Shown here piece after piece: positions 1-13,800 of a stretch of DNA of 64,000 bases. The stretch comes from Epiperipatus broadwayi (lineage: Eukaryota > Onychophora > Udeonychophora > Euonychophora > Peripatidae). Position 1 is the stretch's first letter; each line of letters opens with the position of its first letter. The notes under the pieces are model-generated. The model made no database searches, had not been told where the DNA came from, and saw only the letters and a list, made by a program, of their open reading frames with translations. The stretch lies in assembly GCA_028023455.1 (NCBI GenBank), contig JAQFVV010006844.1:109302-173301 (forward strand), read 5' to 3'. The position numbers and the translations under genes were made by a program.

Positions 1-168
1 CGAGTTACAGTTTCTAATGATTGTTTATTTTATCCCAGTGAGATATATCATAAACAAAAATATTTTTGTAACAAGATAAATCTTTTATGTGCATTAATAA
101 TCCACACATTGTTGACGAGTTCATAATCCTATTGATTAGACTGAAAAATTATTCTCAAGCCCCATGTT

Positions 169-473
169 GGATGCCAATTTGTAATTGTACAAAGTAGTGA
201 AAGACTAACAAGGCAAAACTCTCCATACAGTAGTGCCACCCTGTGCCAACCAGAGTAATCAATAGATGCCAGAAGGCTTGTGCATAAAATCCCTATCTAG
301 TGCCTACTCATCCAATATCCCCAGACTAGTTTCTGACTTGTGGCCTTTATCAGTGAGGCACCTTGGATCTGAGATAACAATTATGTGCTAGTATAAGGGA
401 TAGTGATCATGTGATGTAGTGAAAGACTTACTTAATCTGTAGAATCGGATGGCAATTTGTAACTGTACAAAAG
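169..473 (-). mobile_element. Solo family A hammerhead repeat with target duplication
   Basis: A short, internally deleted copy of the family A repeat occupies about 207-415 and is flanked by a perfect 13 bp direct repeat, GTAGTGAAAGACT, at 194-206 and 416-428. This is best read as a target-site duplication. A second, imperfect 25 bp direct repeat lies outside it (169-193 and 447-472). The minus strand carries a degenerate hammerhead at 310-368, in which the invariant G8 of the CUGANGA box is replaced by A, so cleavage is not expected. The unit lacks the roughly 240 bp segment found in full 450 bp copies elsewhere in the window. Confidence 0.7.
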
Positions 474-2595
474 TATACTTATAAATACCCTGTAAGTTTA
501 GGTATTAATTTAATACATAATAGATGTGGTAGAGGATGGTCTTATATTTAACTATGATCAGCTTCTATTTTGGGGATAAAATGCTAATTATGCATAAATG
601 TTGATGACATACCAATACATGAATAGATGACAGAAATAATATAGCTTGTACTTATAATTAATGTAGTTTTTTTTAAAAAAATATCTATTTAAAGTGCATA
701 TGTATTTATGATAAGTCAAGATTTTAAAAGCAATTGATGTAGAAAAAATTGAAAGGTTGATTGTGGTGATTCCTTTTATCCATCTTATTCATCTTATTCA
801 TAAGAAAGTAAATTTATTCAATACTGTATAAGTTTAAAATGTTAATAAATACCATTAACATACTATACAATATCACACAAAGAATGTAATAAACGTAACC
901 ACTCTAGTTAAAAAATTAAATTACAGTTGAATTGAAAACTGATCAAAAAGCATTACTAGTTAATGCAGTACTTGATTCTATATTCCAAATTATAAATATA
1001 TTGATAGAATTTATCAATTTTTATATCATAATAATATAATAATATTAAATGTAAATAGATGACAAGCTTATCAGACTATATATAATTATACAAGAACAAT
1101 ATTAATAACTCGGGGAGCATGAATAAAAAGATAAGTACTATTAAGTGGAATATATATTGTAATCTCTCCATTCCTACTCACAGTTACTTCACCTTCCACA
1201 CACACACTCACACTACAAAGTGGATGGCCTCAGAATTGATGGTAATGGGACAACACATTATGAAATGCCAGGGTGCCAAATTGCAATTCTAATGAAGGCT
1301 TTATACACTACTCTTAGTATCGGTTAATAATTGATCTAATTATCTATGTTAATACGCAATATTAAATTAATAATAACTTAGTAATTTATTAAATCTATTG
1401 GAGCAGAGGAGCATCTCAACTCCACACTATACACTAAATCTCTCAGCACTCCCTCCATCCATCCCTCATCAAAGTAACAATTAAAATTTGAGTAAATTTG
1501 AACTATTTCCTTGCCCATCATCATCATTGCAGTCCAGATCTCTACCATACTATCATTCATACTTTAGTTTTGCAAATATTAATAGCCACTAATTATAGAC
1601 CTCTTTTTTGTATTCTCTGATTAATTCCCATTCACCAACTCTTTGCTACTATATGATAATCTTAACTCAGGGCTTCAGAATAGCAAGGTATAAAAAACAT
1701 AAATACTGATATGAATTATTAGTGAAAAATAAATACTCTTTCAGAGATTACAGTTATAGTCAACCTAATTTCTGCTGTAAATATTTGTTGGTAAAATACA
1801 TTGAACACTTCAATGGTTTAAATTTTTGACTACTAAAGCTCACTTGGGAAGGTATTTGAATACTGTGAATGGAGAAAGGATTTTATGTTCACCCACAGCA
1901 TTCAATATCACCTGATAACCCTATTGCATATAATAACTTTAATTTTAGTGTTGCTAAATTTATTTGCTTTTGATCCACATACTTATTATCTGAGTTTGTA
2001 ATGTTTGAAATAATTTTCTCTCTTTTAATTTTATAATGAAAGCTTTATAGAAATCTTAAATATAATAAAATAATCTCTCAAGTACTTTATCATAATGCAG
2101 TTATAAGTAATTAAAATATAATTAAATTCAAATATTAGTGTATTGAGGTACTTGGATTTTTGGAATTTGTACGATCCACAAAATATTGAGACACAGACAA
2201 GGCTTTTATTTAAAATTATAAAAACTTATTAACAGTAATAACCTGAACATATTTACATTATTTACACATCTCCGTAGATCTCCCTTTTCTCAAACAGCAA
2301 CAAAATGTAAAATATAAAACATAATATTATTAACAAGATAGGATTCACAGCTGCTATGGAATTATCTTTTTTTTCTAACAGATGACTATACTATTCTGAC
2401 TATCAGTAAGCTACAGAACATACTTAATACTATAACAAACAATTGTACCTCTTGAATTTTAACTCTATATTATCTTCCTTAGCACGTGGTTAATGGCACT
2501 GGTCATGAAGAACTCTTTTAGCTAAGAAATAAACTTATAAATTAGGTATCAATTTGAGCAAATTAATATGCCTTGATAGATTATTTTAAATTTCT
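429..2595. other. AT-rich DNA, nothing recognised
   Basis: No reading frame here has recognisable domains, and the only frame above 60 codons (1378-1560, minus) reads through low-complexity DNA. A short CA-rich tract lies near 1200. No repeat seen elsewhere in the window was found here. Confidence 0.5.
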
Positions 2596-2936
2596 AAACA
2601 CTATAAAATATTAAAGATTTTAAGACTTCTCATTCGATAATTTAATATACAAAATTAACAAAGCGTATGACATACTTGAATGAGAAGCTATAAAAATACA
2701 CAGAAATTATTACACGCTAGGCGCTTTCGAAGCCTTTTGCCTCATATTCATAGTGGTACTGTGAGCTGCAGAACGAGGAAGCCCTATTTCCTCATTCTGC
2801 AGCTCACAGTACCGCTATGAATATGAGGCAAAAGGCCTCGAAAGTGCTTAGTGTGTTATAATTTCTGTGTATCTTTATAGCTTCTCATTCAAGTGTGTCA
2901 TACGCTTTGTTAATTTTGTATATTAAACACTATAAA
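2596..2936. mobile_element. Foldback element with 12 bp direct flanks
   Basis: Two arms of about 138 bp (2643-2780 and 2788-2925) are near-perfect inverted copies around a 7 bp spacer. The whole would fold into one long hairpin. The direct repeat AAACACTATAAA at 2596-2607 and 2925-2936 flanks it and looks like a target-site duplication, although an unpaired stretch of about 33 bp follows the left copy. The arms are more GC-rich than the surroundings and hold no reading frame. The class is unknown: a MITE or foldback element, or a hairpin made by inverted retro-insertion, are both possible. Confidence 0.65.
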
Positions 2937-5900
2937 GCATTTGCTTACCCTTACATCCATAGATGCACTGTTGAAGCATTAAAGAATTAGCCATCATACA
3001 GGTCACACTTTCACATACACACACATAGATAATATCCAAGCTCCCCAACAAGAGTAACATTTTATTTAGCTTACCATTCCAGTAAGGATCTGCTCTGGCA
3101 GTAATTTGGAAATTCGATGCACACTGCTTATCATAATATAAAAAATATTTTTATTTTCCAAATTTGAAATTCAATTCTATAATTTTTATTGGCTCTTAAC
3201 CAGCTATGTAAAGCTAAGCCAGATATGATACATCACAACAATAGATTATACTTTAACTCTTACATGCCATAAAAAACAATGAACTGATACTATGACCCTA
3301 CCAGCAATATTAACAATATTTACCCTTATTATTCTTCAAACAAATATACACCCATAAGGAAAAAGAATTCAGAATCAATGTGTCAGCAATGACTCATAAA
3401 TGAGAGAGCACCCTTTCATAAGGGCTGAGGCATGCTAGGATTAGTTGCTATGCATTCAAACATGAATGGGCTTGCACAAAGCACTATTGCCATCAACACA
3501 GAAATCATCTTATGGTGTAACATGAACATAGAGTGGAAAATTCATCCACAACTTCTAACTACTTCAAATTTTACTGATTATTTAATGAGCGAGCTATGCT
3601 CCAGCTCAACTGGCCAGGTGGTGATAACTCAACCAACCTCAAGCGTACAAGAGTCACTCACCAGTACACGTACATATATGAGAATTTAAATCTAATTTCT
3701 ACATACACAATATCGCACCAGTGTATTAGCCAATAATTTTACAAGCTTAAATACACTTACACATAAACTCAATTTATATCTTTAATAACTAGAAATAAGA
3801 AATGCACATCGTTCATTTAATAATTTTCTCTCAACTGGAACAAGGCTATTTCGTTCGATCAATAACATGCATTCAAAGATAAAAACATATCAATCTTATT
3901 ATAATTAAATTTTAAAGTAATAAATCATTCTAATAAACACCTTATACACTATATTCTTTCATTCATATTTCTCTTCCATATCATTAGGATAAAGCAATAT
4001 TTTATTATTCCAAAGAAGGCATACTTTTAAGCTACTATTCTGACTCAACTTTAAAGGAAATCAATATTTCACTAATGCTTAACTTATGTGTATAATAAAT
4101 GGTACTATAATGCATGGAACAAATGGCTGATAGAAATAAGTAACAGTTAATAAAAAAGAATACTTATAGTCTTTCCAGTATAGTCATCCCAAATTCCTTT
4201 CGTATTCCTGCAGTGGTAATTATCCCTTAATAGTTCTGTGTGCACACATTATCCAACAATTAATTCATGGAAATTTAAAAGAAACATTTCATAAAGTAAT
4301 CTACAAGGTTTTTCTATTCAGGAATGAAGCATATTTCTCTTTTCCTTATTAGAATTTGTATTACAAATATAACATTCTTTTCAGACACGCAGAAAATAAT
4401 CCAGAGGGTTTTGTTTTTAAGATTCACACTATCCATTTATAGTATGACATTGAGTTAGGTGAGGCGATAATTTTCTAAACATTGACTTAATTCCTTTCAG
4501 ACAGTTTAGGTTTCTTTGAATAGGATTTCGTTTACCATTATAGTATAATTTAACGAGCTTTATCTTAATTTGCCCATGTGATGAATGAGTCTTTCGTTAA
4601 TTACTGCTTATGCTGGCAAAGTCTGATAACTTGGGGTATTCTTTTACATAAATCATAGCACTATATTCCTTGAAATTCTCAATGGCTTTTTGATATCTGT
4701 TTGATAAACATATAAAATGTCTACCTTATGATAACCATTTGATTTTCATTGATAGATAAGCTTTCTAAGGCATTAATCATTCAAGCAGCATTTTAGGCGG
4801 GATTTAACATATACATTTGTATCGTAGTTCCATTCTACACTTTTCTTTTATGATCATTCTTTTCTTTTTAAATCTTTGGTAACACAAATAGTAATATTTA
4901 CCTATCAGTAGAAATGAATAATTAATATAAACATTCATTAAACTTATGGTTTCCGTACTTTTCTCAAAGTAAAATTTTGTTTTTGGCCAATGTTACATTA
5001 CTTCCTGATTAGTTGGGGCCATGAGTCATATAAAGAATCAAGATGATGATTAACTTCAGAAAAAATTAATATATGCCTGACATGGGAACCTTAAGCACGC
5101 ATCATATTTTCACAATATTCTAATATTTTATTCAAATTTTCAGTCAGAGATTGAGCCAAAAAAGACAATAACACTTACTCTATATTAGTTTAAATTGATG
5201 ATTTAAAACCCGAATGGGGTCATACCCCAAACAAAATGAAGAAGCATCATCCCAGAAAATGGCTGAGTTTTTATAGTCATGTCCTGCCAGTCAATCTCTA
5301 AATGATGCCTTCTGTCAATTAGACCATATACTCTATTTTTAATTGGTTATTTATTATTGTTTTCAAATTAATTATTCACATTCAGACAGAAATCATGTGT
5401 TGTTGTTTTTTACTGGATTTTTCCCACTTCTCATGAAAACCAATTGAAAGAACAAACTGAACATTTTTATTAAAAAAAAATACATAGCAGACTGAATTTG
5501 AACTCAAGATTTTGAATGAAAACTGGCAGTTATGAATATGAAATTAAGATAAAATAATTGCTCTTTCAACAAGCTTTCCAATGACATCTTACATGTCCAA
5601 TAACAATTGATGGTTATTTTTATAATTAAAACTTTACATGTACTGGGTGTATCTCCCTCACACACACACACGATTCTGCTTGATCAGTTTTCACGCTTTA
5701 AATTAACCCTTCACCTCCTGTACAAATTTCTTCCAATAGATATTCTATAGCTAAATTTACCTCCCCCCCAACCCATACGATTTTCATCAGCCAATTTCTT
5801 ACTAACTAGAAATCATATTTACTTTATAAAATATTTATTCCCTCTTTCTGATCCATCTAAATTATTAATAACTACTTACAAAACAATTTTAACAAATAAA

Positions 5901-7780
5901 CTATATTAAATTTGACCATTTATTATGCTTTAAATCCCTATTACATTTACATTATAAATAAACTACTTTTATTTTAAACATTTATGAATGAGATTTCATT
6001 ACATATCAAATAATTCATGAAAGTTTATTCAAACTTTTATTTGAATTTAAAATTAAATACTTTTTAAATAATTTTATATCAAATTTAACGCATTTTATGA
6101 GGAAAATTTTGATCTGAATTGATGTTAACAAAACCAGCCTTGAACTAAGGAATCTTTGGTTAAAAACAAAAGGTTTCAATATATATCAAGACATTTCGTA
6201 AACAGTGTATATATTAGTTTGGTGTGTAGCATAAGCTTTAAACCTCTGTATTACTATATGTATTGATGTTTTTGATTTGAAATTTTATTTCTTTTTAAAA
6301 TCTACCCAGAAACTCCTTTTAATCCAAATACGACTAAAACTTATAATTTCAGAGAACATTATTCCTGCGATGTGGCCAGTATTAAACAGTAAAATAATAA
6401 AACTATCTTTTCATGTGGCACATCTTTATGAAACATCTCAATGCGAAAAAAATTACCATTTCTGGTTAAATTTCAAAAATTATAGCAGTAAATCAAAGTT
6501 ATTAAGTCACCAAAGTTACCGAATATCAAATGGCATTAGTGAGAATACGTTTCTATCTCAAGTATTAGTTGCTATCTACGAGAATTTGATTTAAAAAAAT
6601 AGTTTTAATATTAACTCGAAAATTGTAAAATTAACACTGCAGTTGTGGTCAGAATATTACAGTGTTGAAACAGACTATAAACAGTTTTATACTTAATGGA
6701 TGTATCAGCAATGAATCTTAATAAGTCTACCCTCTGGAAATTGAGTCCGAGAAAAGAATTTCATAAATTTCAGAAAAAGTTTTTAGGTTTTCTACCAAAA
6801 CATACGTTACTAAGTGCCTATTAAAAAAATACACTGCATTGTTATAAAGGAAAATCCAACATGGCTGTAGCTTTGAATGAAGTTAATATCTTATAGATTA
6901 AATCAACAACAATTGAATTAAAATTAGTTTTTATCCAAGCAATTTAATATATATTTCTAAATTACATGGCTTAGAATATCTAGATGTTATATTCTCAGTT
7001 TATCAAGATCAAAATTTGCACTCCAGTAGATAAAGAATAATTTATCATTGTTGTTTCTGCACGCCCCAATCCAACTTCAGTGTCTTCATTATTTCTATAA
7101 TAGAAATATCTTTTTATTTCTTCACTCATCTATTTTAGTTTTGATCCTGCATTGTTAATTTCAGTATTTATTTATTTTCATACTCTGTTGTATATTATCT
7201 AACAAAGTCTCTAACTCTTGGTTATGTAAGTATGCATGACAAAACAAATTTATTAAAATATCTTCCTTTTCAATCATGCATATTTCTGTTTAATAATTAA
7301 CTATTTCTATCAAAAGTAATACTTCCAAATTTAATTTCATGATTAGATTTTTATTAATAAAAAGATCATGATGTTTATAGTTAGCTTCTAATTTATTATT
7401 ATATATCATTGTGTTTACTTTTTTGTATATAGATACCATAAGGTCATAAGTTTGCTTTATTTCTTTTTCTGCTTTAGTTTTGTTTTTAATTAGTAGCTCT
7501 TGTTACATTTTCTAAAACTCCATTTCTGTGAAAACACTACATCATTTATAAAATGTAGATGATTTCAGTAATCTCCACTTATATTCTTTAGTTTAGCATT
7601 TTAATATTGAAAATGCTCCCTGTATTTACATTACATTCAATTTCAGATACTTCATTGTCAAGACAAATTGTCCATGGTGTTGTCTTTTTTTGCAAAATAT
7701 ATAATATTGATCTATTTTGTATCCACATTGAAAATATATAATTTATCTTAATTTACTTATACTGAATGTTTTATTATATG
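2937..7780. other. AT-rich intergenic stretch
   Basis: Mostly A/T runs with a short CA repeat at 5661-5672. Reading frames at 3432-3689 and 6277-6594 (plus) show no domain, no compositional contrast with the flanks and no recognisable similarity, so they are not called as genes. Nothing else is supported. Confidence 0.45.
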
Positions 7781-7784
7781 TAGA

Positions 7785-8010
7785 TAGAGGGATTTGAACT
7801 AGGATTTTTCAGTCTATATGCATCCTTCACTCTCTCTCTCAAGAAACCAATACACATTATGACATAATACCCAACTGATGAGTGCTGGTTCTTCCTGAAA
7901 TACATATATTGGGGATCATTTATATTTTTCATGTATATATCGTTTGCTTGAAATGGAGTGGATAGTGAATATAAACTGAAAAATCCTAAGTTCAAATCCC
8001 TCAACTTAAA
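7785..8010 (+). mobile_element. Family C hammerhead repeat, partial copy
   Basis: This copy is recognised by the family C block, in which CUGAUGAG and a stem-loop precede GAAA, and by the downstream segment shared with copies near 10.4, 27.7, 48.3 and 58.3 kb. Flanking sequence has diverged. It holds no reading frame with recognisable content. Confidence 0.55.
7870..7913 (+). ncRNA. Hammerhead-like motif, family C
   Basis: CTGATGA is at 7875-7881 and GAAA at 7897-7900. Stem I is CCCAA (7870-7874) with TTGGG (7909-7913). Stem III is 2 bp (A7900/T7907, T7901/A7906) closing a 4 nt loop, with predicted cleavage after A7908. Other copies have ACCAA with TTGGT, so the C-G pair here is a compensatory change relative to them. 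The 3' half of stem II has decayed, so activity is doubtful. Confidence 0.55.
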
Positions 8011-8181
8011 TTTAAATAAAAATAATTTGCATTACTAACGTAGTTTCATTCTGTATAGAAAATTTTTTCAAAATGTCTATACCTAATTATCATATGATAT
8101 AAATTACTCTATAGTCACTTTCTAGTGGTCACCATTAAAAAAGTAACATACTAAAATATAAATGCATACTTGCTATTAATA

Positions 8182-8672
8182 CTTTAAATCAAGGGTGGGT
8201 AATTGTTTTGGCTCAGGGGCTGCAGAGGTTGGCGAAGGGCTGCATCAGGGGCCACTTTGTGGAAGCAAAGGTTAGTGGAGGGCTGCACTTTTTTTTCATG
8301 ACCCAATAAACACACTGCTTTATTCCCTGTATTACCAAAGAAATATTTGTTTATCCATTCTTCATTAAACACATGACATTCAGCAGCGATTTTACATTTT
8401 TCCGAGGGTTCACGGTTTTACTAAAGTTGGAAATGTATATATTTGGTAATGCAAAGACAAAATTGCAATTAATCAGATCAACTGGAAAAGCACTGCATAT
8501 CCGATCTACACTGCACATGTGTATTGATGTGGCTATCCTAGTAGAAAATATGAGATGTGAAGGAAATCTCAGTTCAAGGCGGATTTTTCTGATTGTCTTG
8601 GCGGGTGCATAAAAACCCTTAGCGGGCTGCATGTGGCCCTTGGGCCACTATTTGCCCACCCCTGCTTTAAAT
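8182..8672 (-). mobile_element. Internally deleted hAT transposon with 8 bp TSD
   Basis: A 475 bp element (8190-8664) has terminal inverted repeats beginning CAAGGGTGGG on the left and, read inward from the right end, CAGGGGTGGGCAAATAGTGG. It is flanked by a perfect 8 bp duplication, CTTTAAAT, at 8182-8189 and 8665-8672. An 8 bp TSD and CAGGGGTGGGCAAA-type ends are typical of hAT elements. On the minus strand near 8372-8290 the frame reads FNEEWINKYFFGN followed by GNKAVCLL, which resembles the N-terminal BED zinc-finger start of ZBED5-like hAT transposases. The rest of the transposase is missing, so this is a non-autonomous deletion derivative. Confidence 0.85.
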
Positions 8673-10165
8673 GATCAAATCAAATAATACATACTACTAT
8701 AAAATCAATTATTAATAATATTTCTAAAAATATATTTTTAAAACTTTCACTTATCATAATTTTTTGAATATACAGTATACAGTTTCATAATGCCTTCTTT
8801 CTTTATAAATTTTTAAATATATTTCATCACTTGTATGTGTTATTCCCAAATCATTTTGTGATTTGTAATTTAAAAAGTCAATACACTGTCCAGATCTTAT
8901 ATCTTTTTTTAAATGTTCTATCACGTGTTTTATCTTTTTAATTCACAGTTTTACATGAATGAACTAGATAAATCATATAACAGCCATCGTATTTAATGTA
9001 AGAAGACTGAAAATATTAAATACATATTACGTAGTAATTAAGCTGCGTTAAGTTATAGTGATAAGTTTTATTTCCTAGGATACTACGGGTGTGTCATTTT
9101 ATAATTTAAAAGAAGAAAAACTCACCAAAAACACTCACTATTAGATTAGATATTTTCTAGACTGATGTCAGAGATTCACGTATAGATTGAAAAAAAAAAA
9201 AAGATCTGCTTATAAATATTTCTCATCGTTATTATCATTAGCAGTCCCTAATAAACATGCTAAATAAAAAAGAGAGACAAAGACAATGAAGATTAATTTT
9301 GAAATGATTATAGAAACAAATCGGTGAAACACAACTATATAAACATATATCACATTATATTCTTTTGATTTGTTTATTCGGCAAAACAAATCTATTTTTA
9401 ACAACAACAAAAAAGAAAAATATAATATAAATTATTTGCCTATTTCTCAGCTTCTTCAACAAAATATTTTAATACATTGTATATAAACTTTATTAGTATA
9501 ACGTAAAATTTATATACGTCACGCAAGTAAACTGATTGCTAATTTTTAGGAAAATATTTTTGTTTACGAACTAAAATTTAAAAACTACCAATACCTAAAT
9601 TGACATTTACATTTAACAGTCCAATAATATAGTACACGCGTGAATGTGAATATATAGATATAACATATTTCATAAATAAATTATAGATGTTATCACGATG
9701 AATGCTTTTAAACTGTATTTTATAAAGAGAAAAACTCAATTATGTTTTCTATTGTTTCAAACATTATTCCATGGAAAGTGCTGCCATCATAAGGAATCAA
9801 AGACAATTAACTGATAACCAAATATATATATTCTACAGCGCGTATTAGATATATGGATAAACATTTTTATTAAATAAACATTTATGAGACATTACTATGT
9901 TTAAAATGAAGAGAATTAAAATTTGTCAGTATGTATATGTGAACGATATAATAGTTAAAAAATACTCACTATTTGTATGTCTATAAGCTATTTGTATATC
10001 TGTAAGCTATATATATATATTTCAAATGTATTTAGTAATTAATAATAAATTAATTGTAGTAACATTTATTTAAAATTAAATTATTATTATTATTAATAGT
10101 AACATTATTTATTAAAATTATTGTTGTTAATGAATTATACCTAGATTCATAGTCATTCATATAAA
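8673..10165. other. AT-rich DNA, nothing recognised
   Basis: Long A/T stretches without recognisable coding or repeat content. The frame at 9210-9410 (minus) is hydrophobic low-complexity translation and is not supported as a gene. Confidence 0.45.
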
Positions 10166-10169
10166 TATA

Positions 10170-10515
10170 TTACTATTCGGTTAATATTACTTTAAGTAGT
10201 AATGTGGGCTTTGAATGTTCCATCATCAGATTTTCAATGAAATGGACGGCTGAAGAGTTGTGGGTTGGAGTGGTTTGAAGCCTGTCCATTAAAGTATGAA
10301 GATTGGCTACCTTAATGTAAGCTGAGCACTGATTGTATATATGTGTGTGGAGATGGTAATCTGGACCGACTGATGAGAGCTGGATTAGCACAAAACACAT
10401 ATATTGGTGATTATTTATCTTTTCAACATGTGTGTGATCAGGTGAGTCAGTAATATGAGATGGCATGGAGAGTTGAGGGTAGTGTGAAAGTCTGAGTTTG
10501 AATCCCTTATATATT
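10170..10515 (+). mobile_element. Family C hammerhead repeat
   Basis: A copy of the family C unit of about 340 bp. It shares its first half (a segment ending in the shared string GTCCATTAAAGTATGAAGAT) and its last half with copies at 27.6, 48.1 and 58.1 kb. The hammerhead region at 10365-10408 keeps CTGATGA (10370-10376) and stem I ACCGA/TTGGT, but GAAA has become AAAA, so it is predicted inactive. Confidence 0.65.
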
Positions 10516-10899
10516 TAAGTAGTTATATAATTAGATAGATTAATGTTAGGGATTAAAAAAGATAGAAATACTGGAAGTAACATAGCTAGGGTGTGATTCA
10601 TGAATTTTACTGCTCAAACCATGCAGAGAATTTTACTTAATCATACTATCATTAATTACTTGTCATACACAAATGTAATACTTTTTACAACATAGTAATA
10701 ATAGTAAATAGCTACTTGCAATTGGGTATAGCCATTGTAACATAAAAAAATGAAAAAAAAGGAGAGAAAAAAGTCATTACAAATCAGTTTTGATTACAAA
10801 TCAGTTTTGAAATGATTATACAAAGCAAATGATGAATCACAGTGTGTCCACACATCGAATATGTTGGTCCATTTGTCTACAATATTGTTTTTAACATCT

Positions 10900-13800
10900 T
10901 TAATAGAAACATACTTCTTTTTGAAATACTTCAACATTACATCTAATTGTAGGTCTCCAATGTATTTCATTCTCTATCTTTAATGGAACGATTGGTATTG
11001 CACTTCTTTGGAATATCTTTGAAATAATCCTTATAATATTGATGGAGTCTACCTCTTCCATGATAAAGCATCACATATTTCCAATAAAAATATTATTTTA
11101 GGGTGTCTTGCAAAGGTCATTCATTTTCCATGTCCAATTCAAAGACGATGTCATGTTGCAATAGTGGATCTATGGTATCATATTTGTCAATTGAAGAACA
11201 CGTTCACTGATTTTATGAAATTGCCATTGTAATTTGAAAAGCTTATGGAGACTAAACATGATATGATCACCATTTCTTATGTATGGAGAGTTTTTCCTGT
11301 TCTATGGAAGCTAAATAAATGAAACTTTTCTTATGTCTTTATATTGTGCTGACAAAGTGTCCAAGTCTTACTGCCATACAATATATTAGATAAAATAATG
11401 ACACTATATGCAGTCACTAATTTGCAGTAGTTATTTCCCTATGTTGAAATACTCTATCTTTTAACTTGTTAAAAGTAGAAGCCACACATTGGAGTGCATA
11501 TATACGTTCACCTTCTACTTTTAAAACTGCCAAAGTATATTTAAATGGTTTTACATTCTTAAGCTAATAGGCATTTCAAGATAAAAAGGTAGTTGTGAGT
11601 TACACCCAATGTGGCCACTTGATGGCATTGTTTCTCTGCAAAAGCACAGAAATATGCCATTTACACAGCCCAACTTAGAGCCTATAGAACAGTTCTGTTT
11701 ATATTAGCCATTAGAAGGCCTAGATGGCACTGCACACAATGCTTTGCATCACTATGGAAATAGCACACACTTCACAGATTGCTACCGAAGAATATGAGGG
11801 ATTCAACTGGCCAAAATTGTTTTTATGTGCATTGGAAGTAATGATCTTATACCATACCTGATGTATTATTATATACTAATAATTGTAAGTCCATCTCATG
11901 TTTTCATACACATCTTAGAAGGTCAAAACAATTGCAAAAGAGTATGTCCCCAAACCATTTTACATAAGTCATGCGAAAAGAGATGTTTACAGGAGAACTG
12001 CTACAAGAGTAATGAAATAGCTGTCATTGTACATTGTTTTGGAAATCATAATCTTTGTTTTCTCAGACTAGTGCATCCTTTGGGTCATAAAAACCATTGT
12101 GCTCCCCCCACATTCCAACACTATGTGCAGAAAACTTGGTTTTCTCAGAGTAGTACATGTGGTTTATTAGCCGATCCTTTAGATTATCAAAACCATCAGA
12201 CACCCCCCACACATTCCTGTGCTATGTACTGAAATGTATAATGTAATTAAAAAAATGTAATTTAGAAAATAATGTTGGTTCGTAAATTTTTTAAAAACAC
12301 TTTTAAAAATTGTCGTAGAACAGAAAGCAAAAAAATTATTGGCCCAGTAACATTATATTTCATTATTTTTGCAAGCAACAATGTCATCAAGTGGCCACAT
12401 TGGGCATAAGTCACAACTGAAAATTGTTGAAGATATGAAAAAGTTCTTGTTTTCACTTTTAATCAATTCAAATTTAAAATTCCATTGATGAATCTATTTT
12501 GTAACTTTATCCCCACTTGATTAACTGCCTGTAAACAATTTCAAAAAAAACTGCCATTAAAATTGAAAACACTGTTGAAGTGAGTAGATACCCTTAAGTA
12601 ACACCAGCTTCATTTCAAATGCCTCAGATTTTTTACTTATATTTTTTCTTTTACATAATAAACTATATAATATGAATAAATTTTGGTGAGCAATCAATTA
12701 ATTTGAAGCAATGCCATAGAGATTTGTCCTATTAACAGAATCAAATGCCTTGCCTAAATCAATAAAAGCAATATATAAATAATTCCTTTGTTCCTGATAC
12801 TTTTCTTGCATTTGTCTGACAACAAAAATCACTACTATAAGACTTCTTGATTATCTAAAACCAGTTTGAGTCTCTGATAATCATTTATTTATGGTTTGAA
12901 GCAAATCATTCAACATAATTCTTGAAAGTACCTTTGCTGTAATGTACAATAATGATATTTCATTACTTTATCTATTTTCATTTTAATTTCAAAGATTGGA
13001 CCATTTTTAAGATTGATAGCATAATGTACTCCTAAAAAACCCAATATTTTCTAAACTAACATATCACCACCATATTTTAAAATTTCTCATAGTATCACAA
13101 GCTGAAGTCTTTTGGTTATTAAGATTACAAAGAGCAATAATTACTTCAATAAGCTGGATATCTTTATCTACATTTAAATGGTTTAATATATAGAAAATTC
13201 ATTGAAAGTCATCTTAATTATTGTACCATTATTCAAAAGACGATCAACATCCTTTTTCCATCTGTTCAAAATATTATTGTCATCATATAAGAGAATGCTG
13301 TTTCTGGGTTTGATAGGATTATGATACCATCTTGAGGTCCATATTTTGCTTTCAATGCATCAAAAAAATATCTAGAATGCTGTAGTCAGTGAATGTATGC
13401 ATGTTTTTTGCAGCTTTAATACACCCTCCATTTTTTAAACCTTCCTGTTAGTGAACTTCTGCATTTACATAAAATTCTGCATTTAATTTATTATTCCATC
13501 AAGCAAAAATTTCTAGATACTTGCATTAATTAATGATAAGATCATTGTCAAAAAATATAACATGATTCTTTTTAATGAACTGGACTAGATTTACTTATAT
13601 CCACAACACATTCCTTAAGCGACTTCCATGATTTAGTAATATGACAATCTTGGAGATCCAAATTGAAAATTTTAGTATTTAATCACTGTTGTAATTTAGT
13701 ATAAATAGAATATTTTTCTAAAAAAAAAAACATCTGTCATTGCAATAAGATCTACTTTTTAATACAACAGCCATTTTTATCTTGGAGAATACTAATTTAT

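Noticed and set aside
3432-3689. 85-codon frame
   Set aside because: No domain or compositional signal; expected by chance in 64 kb.
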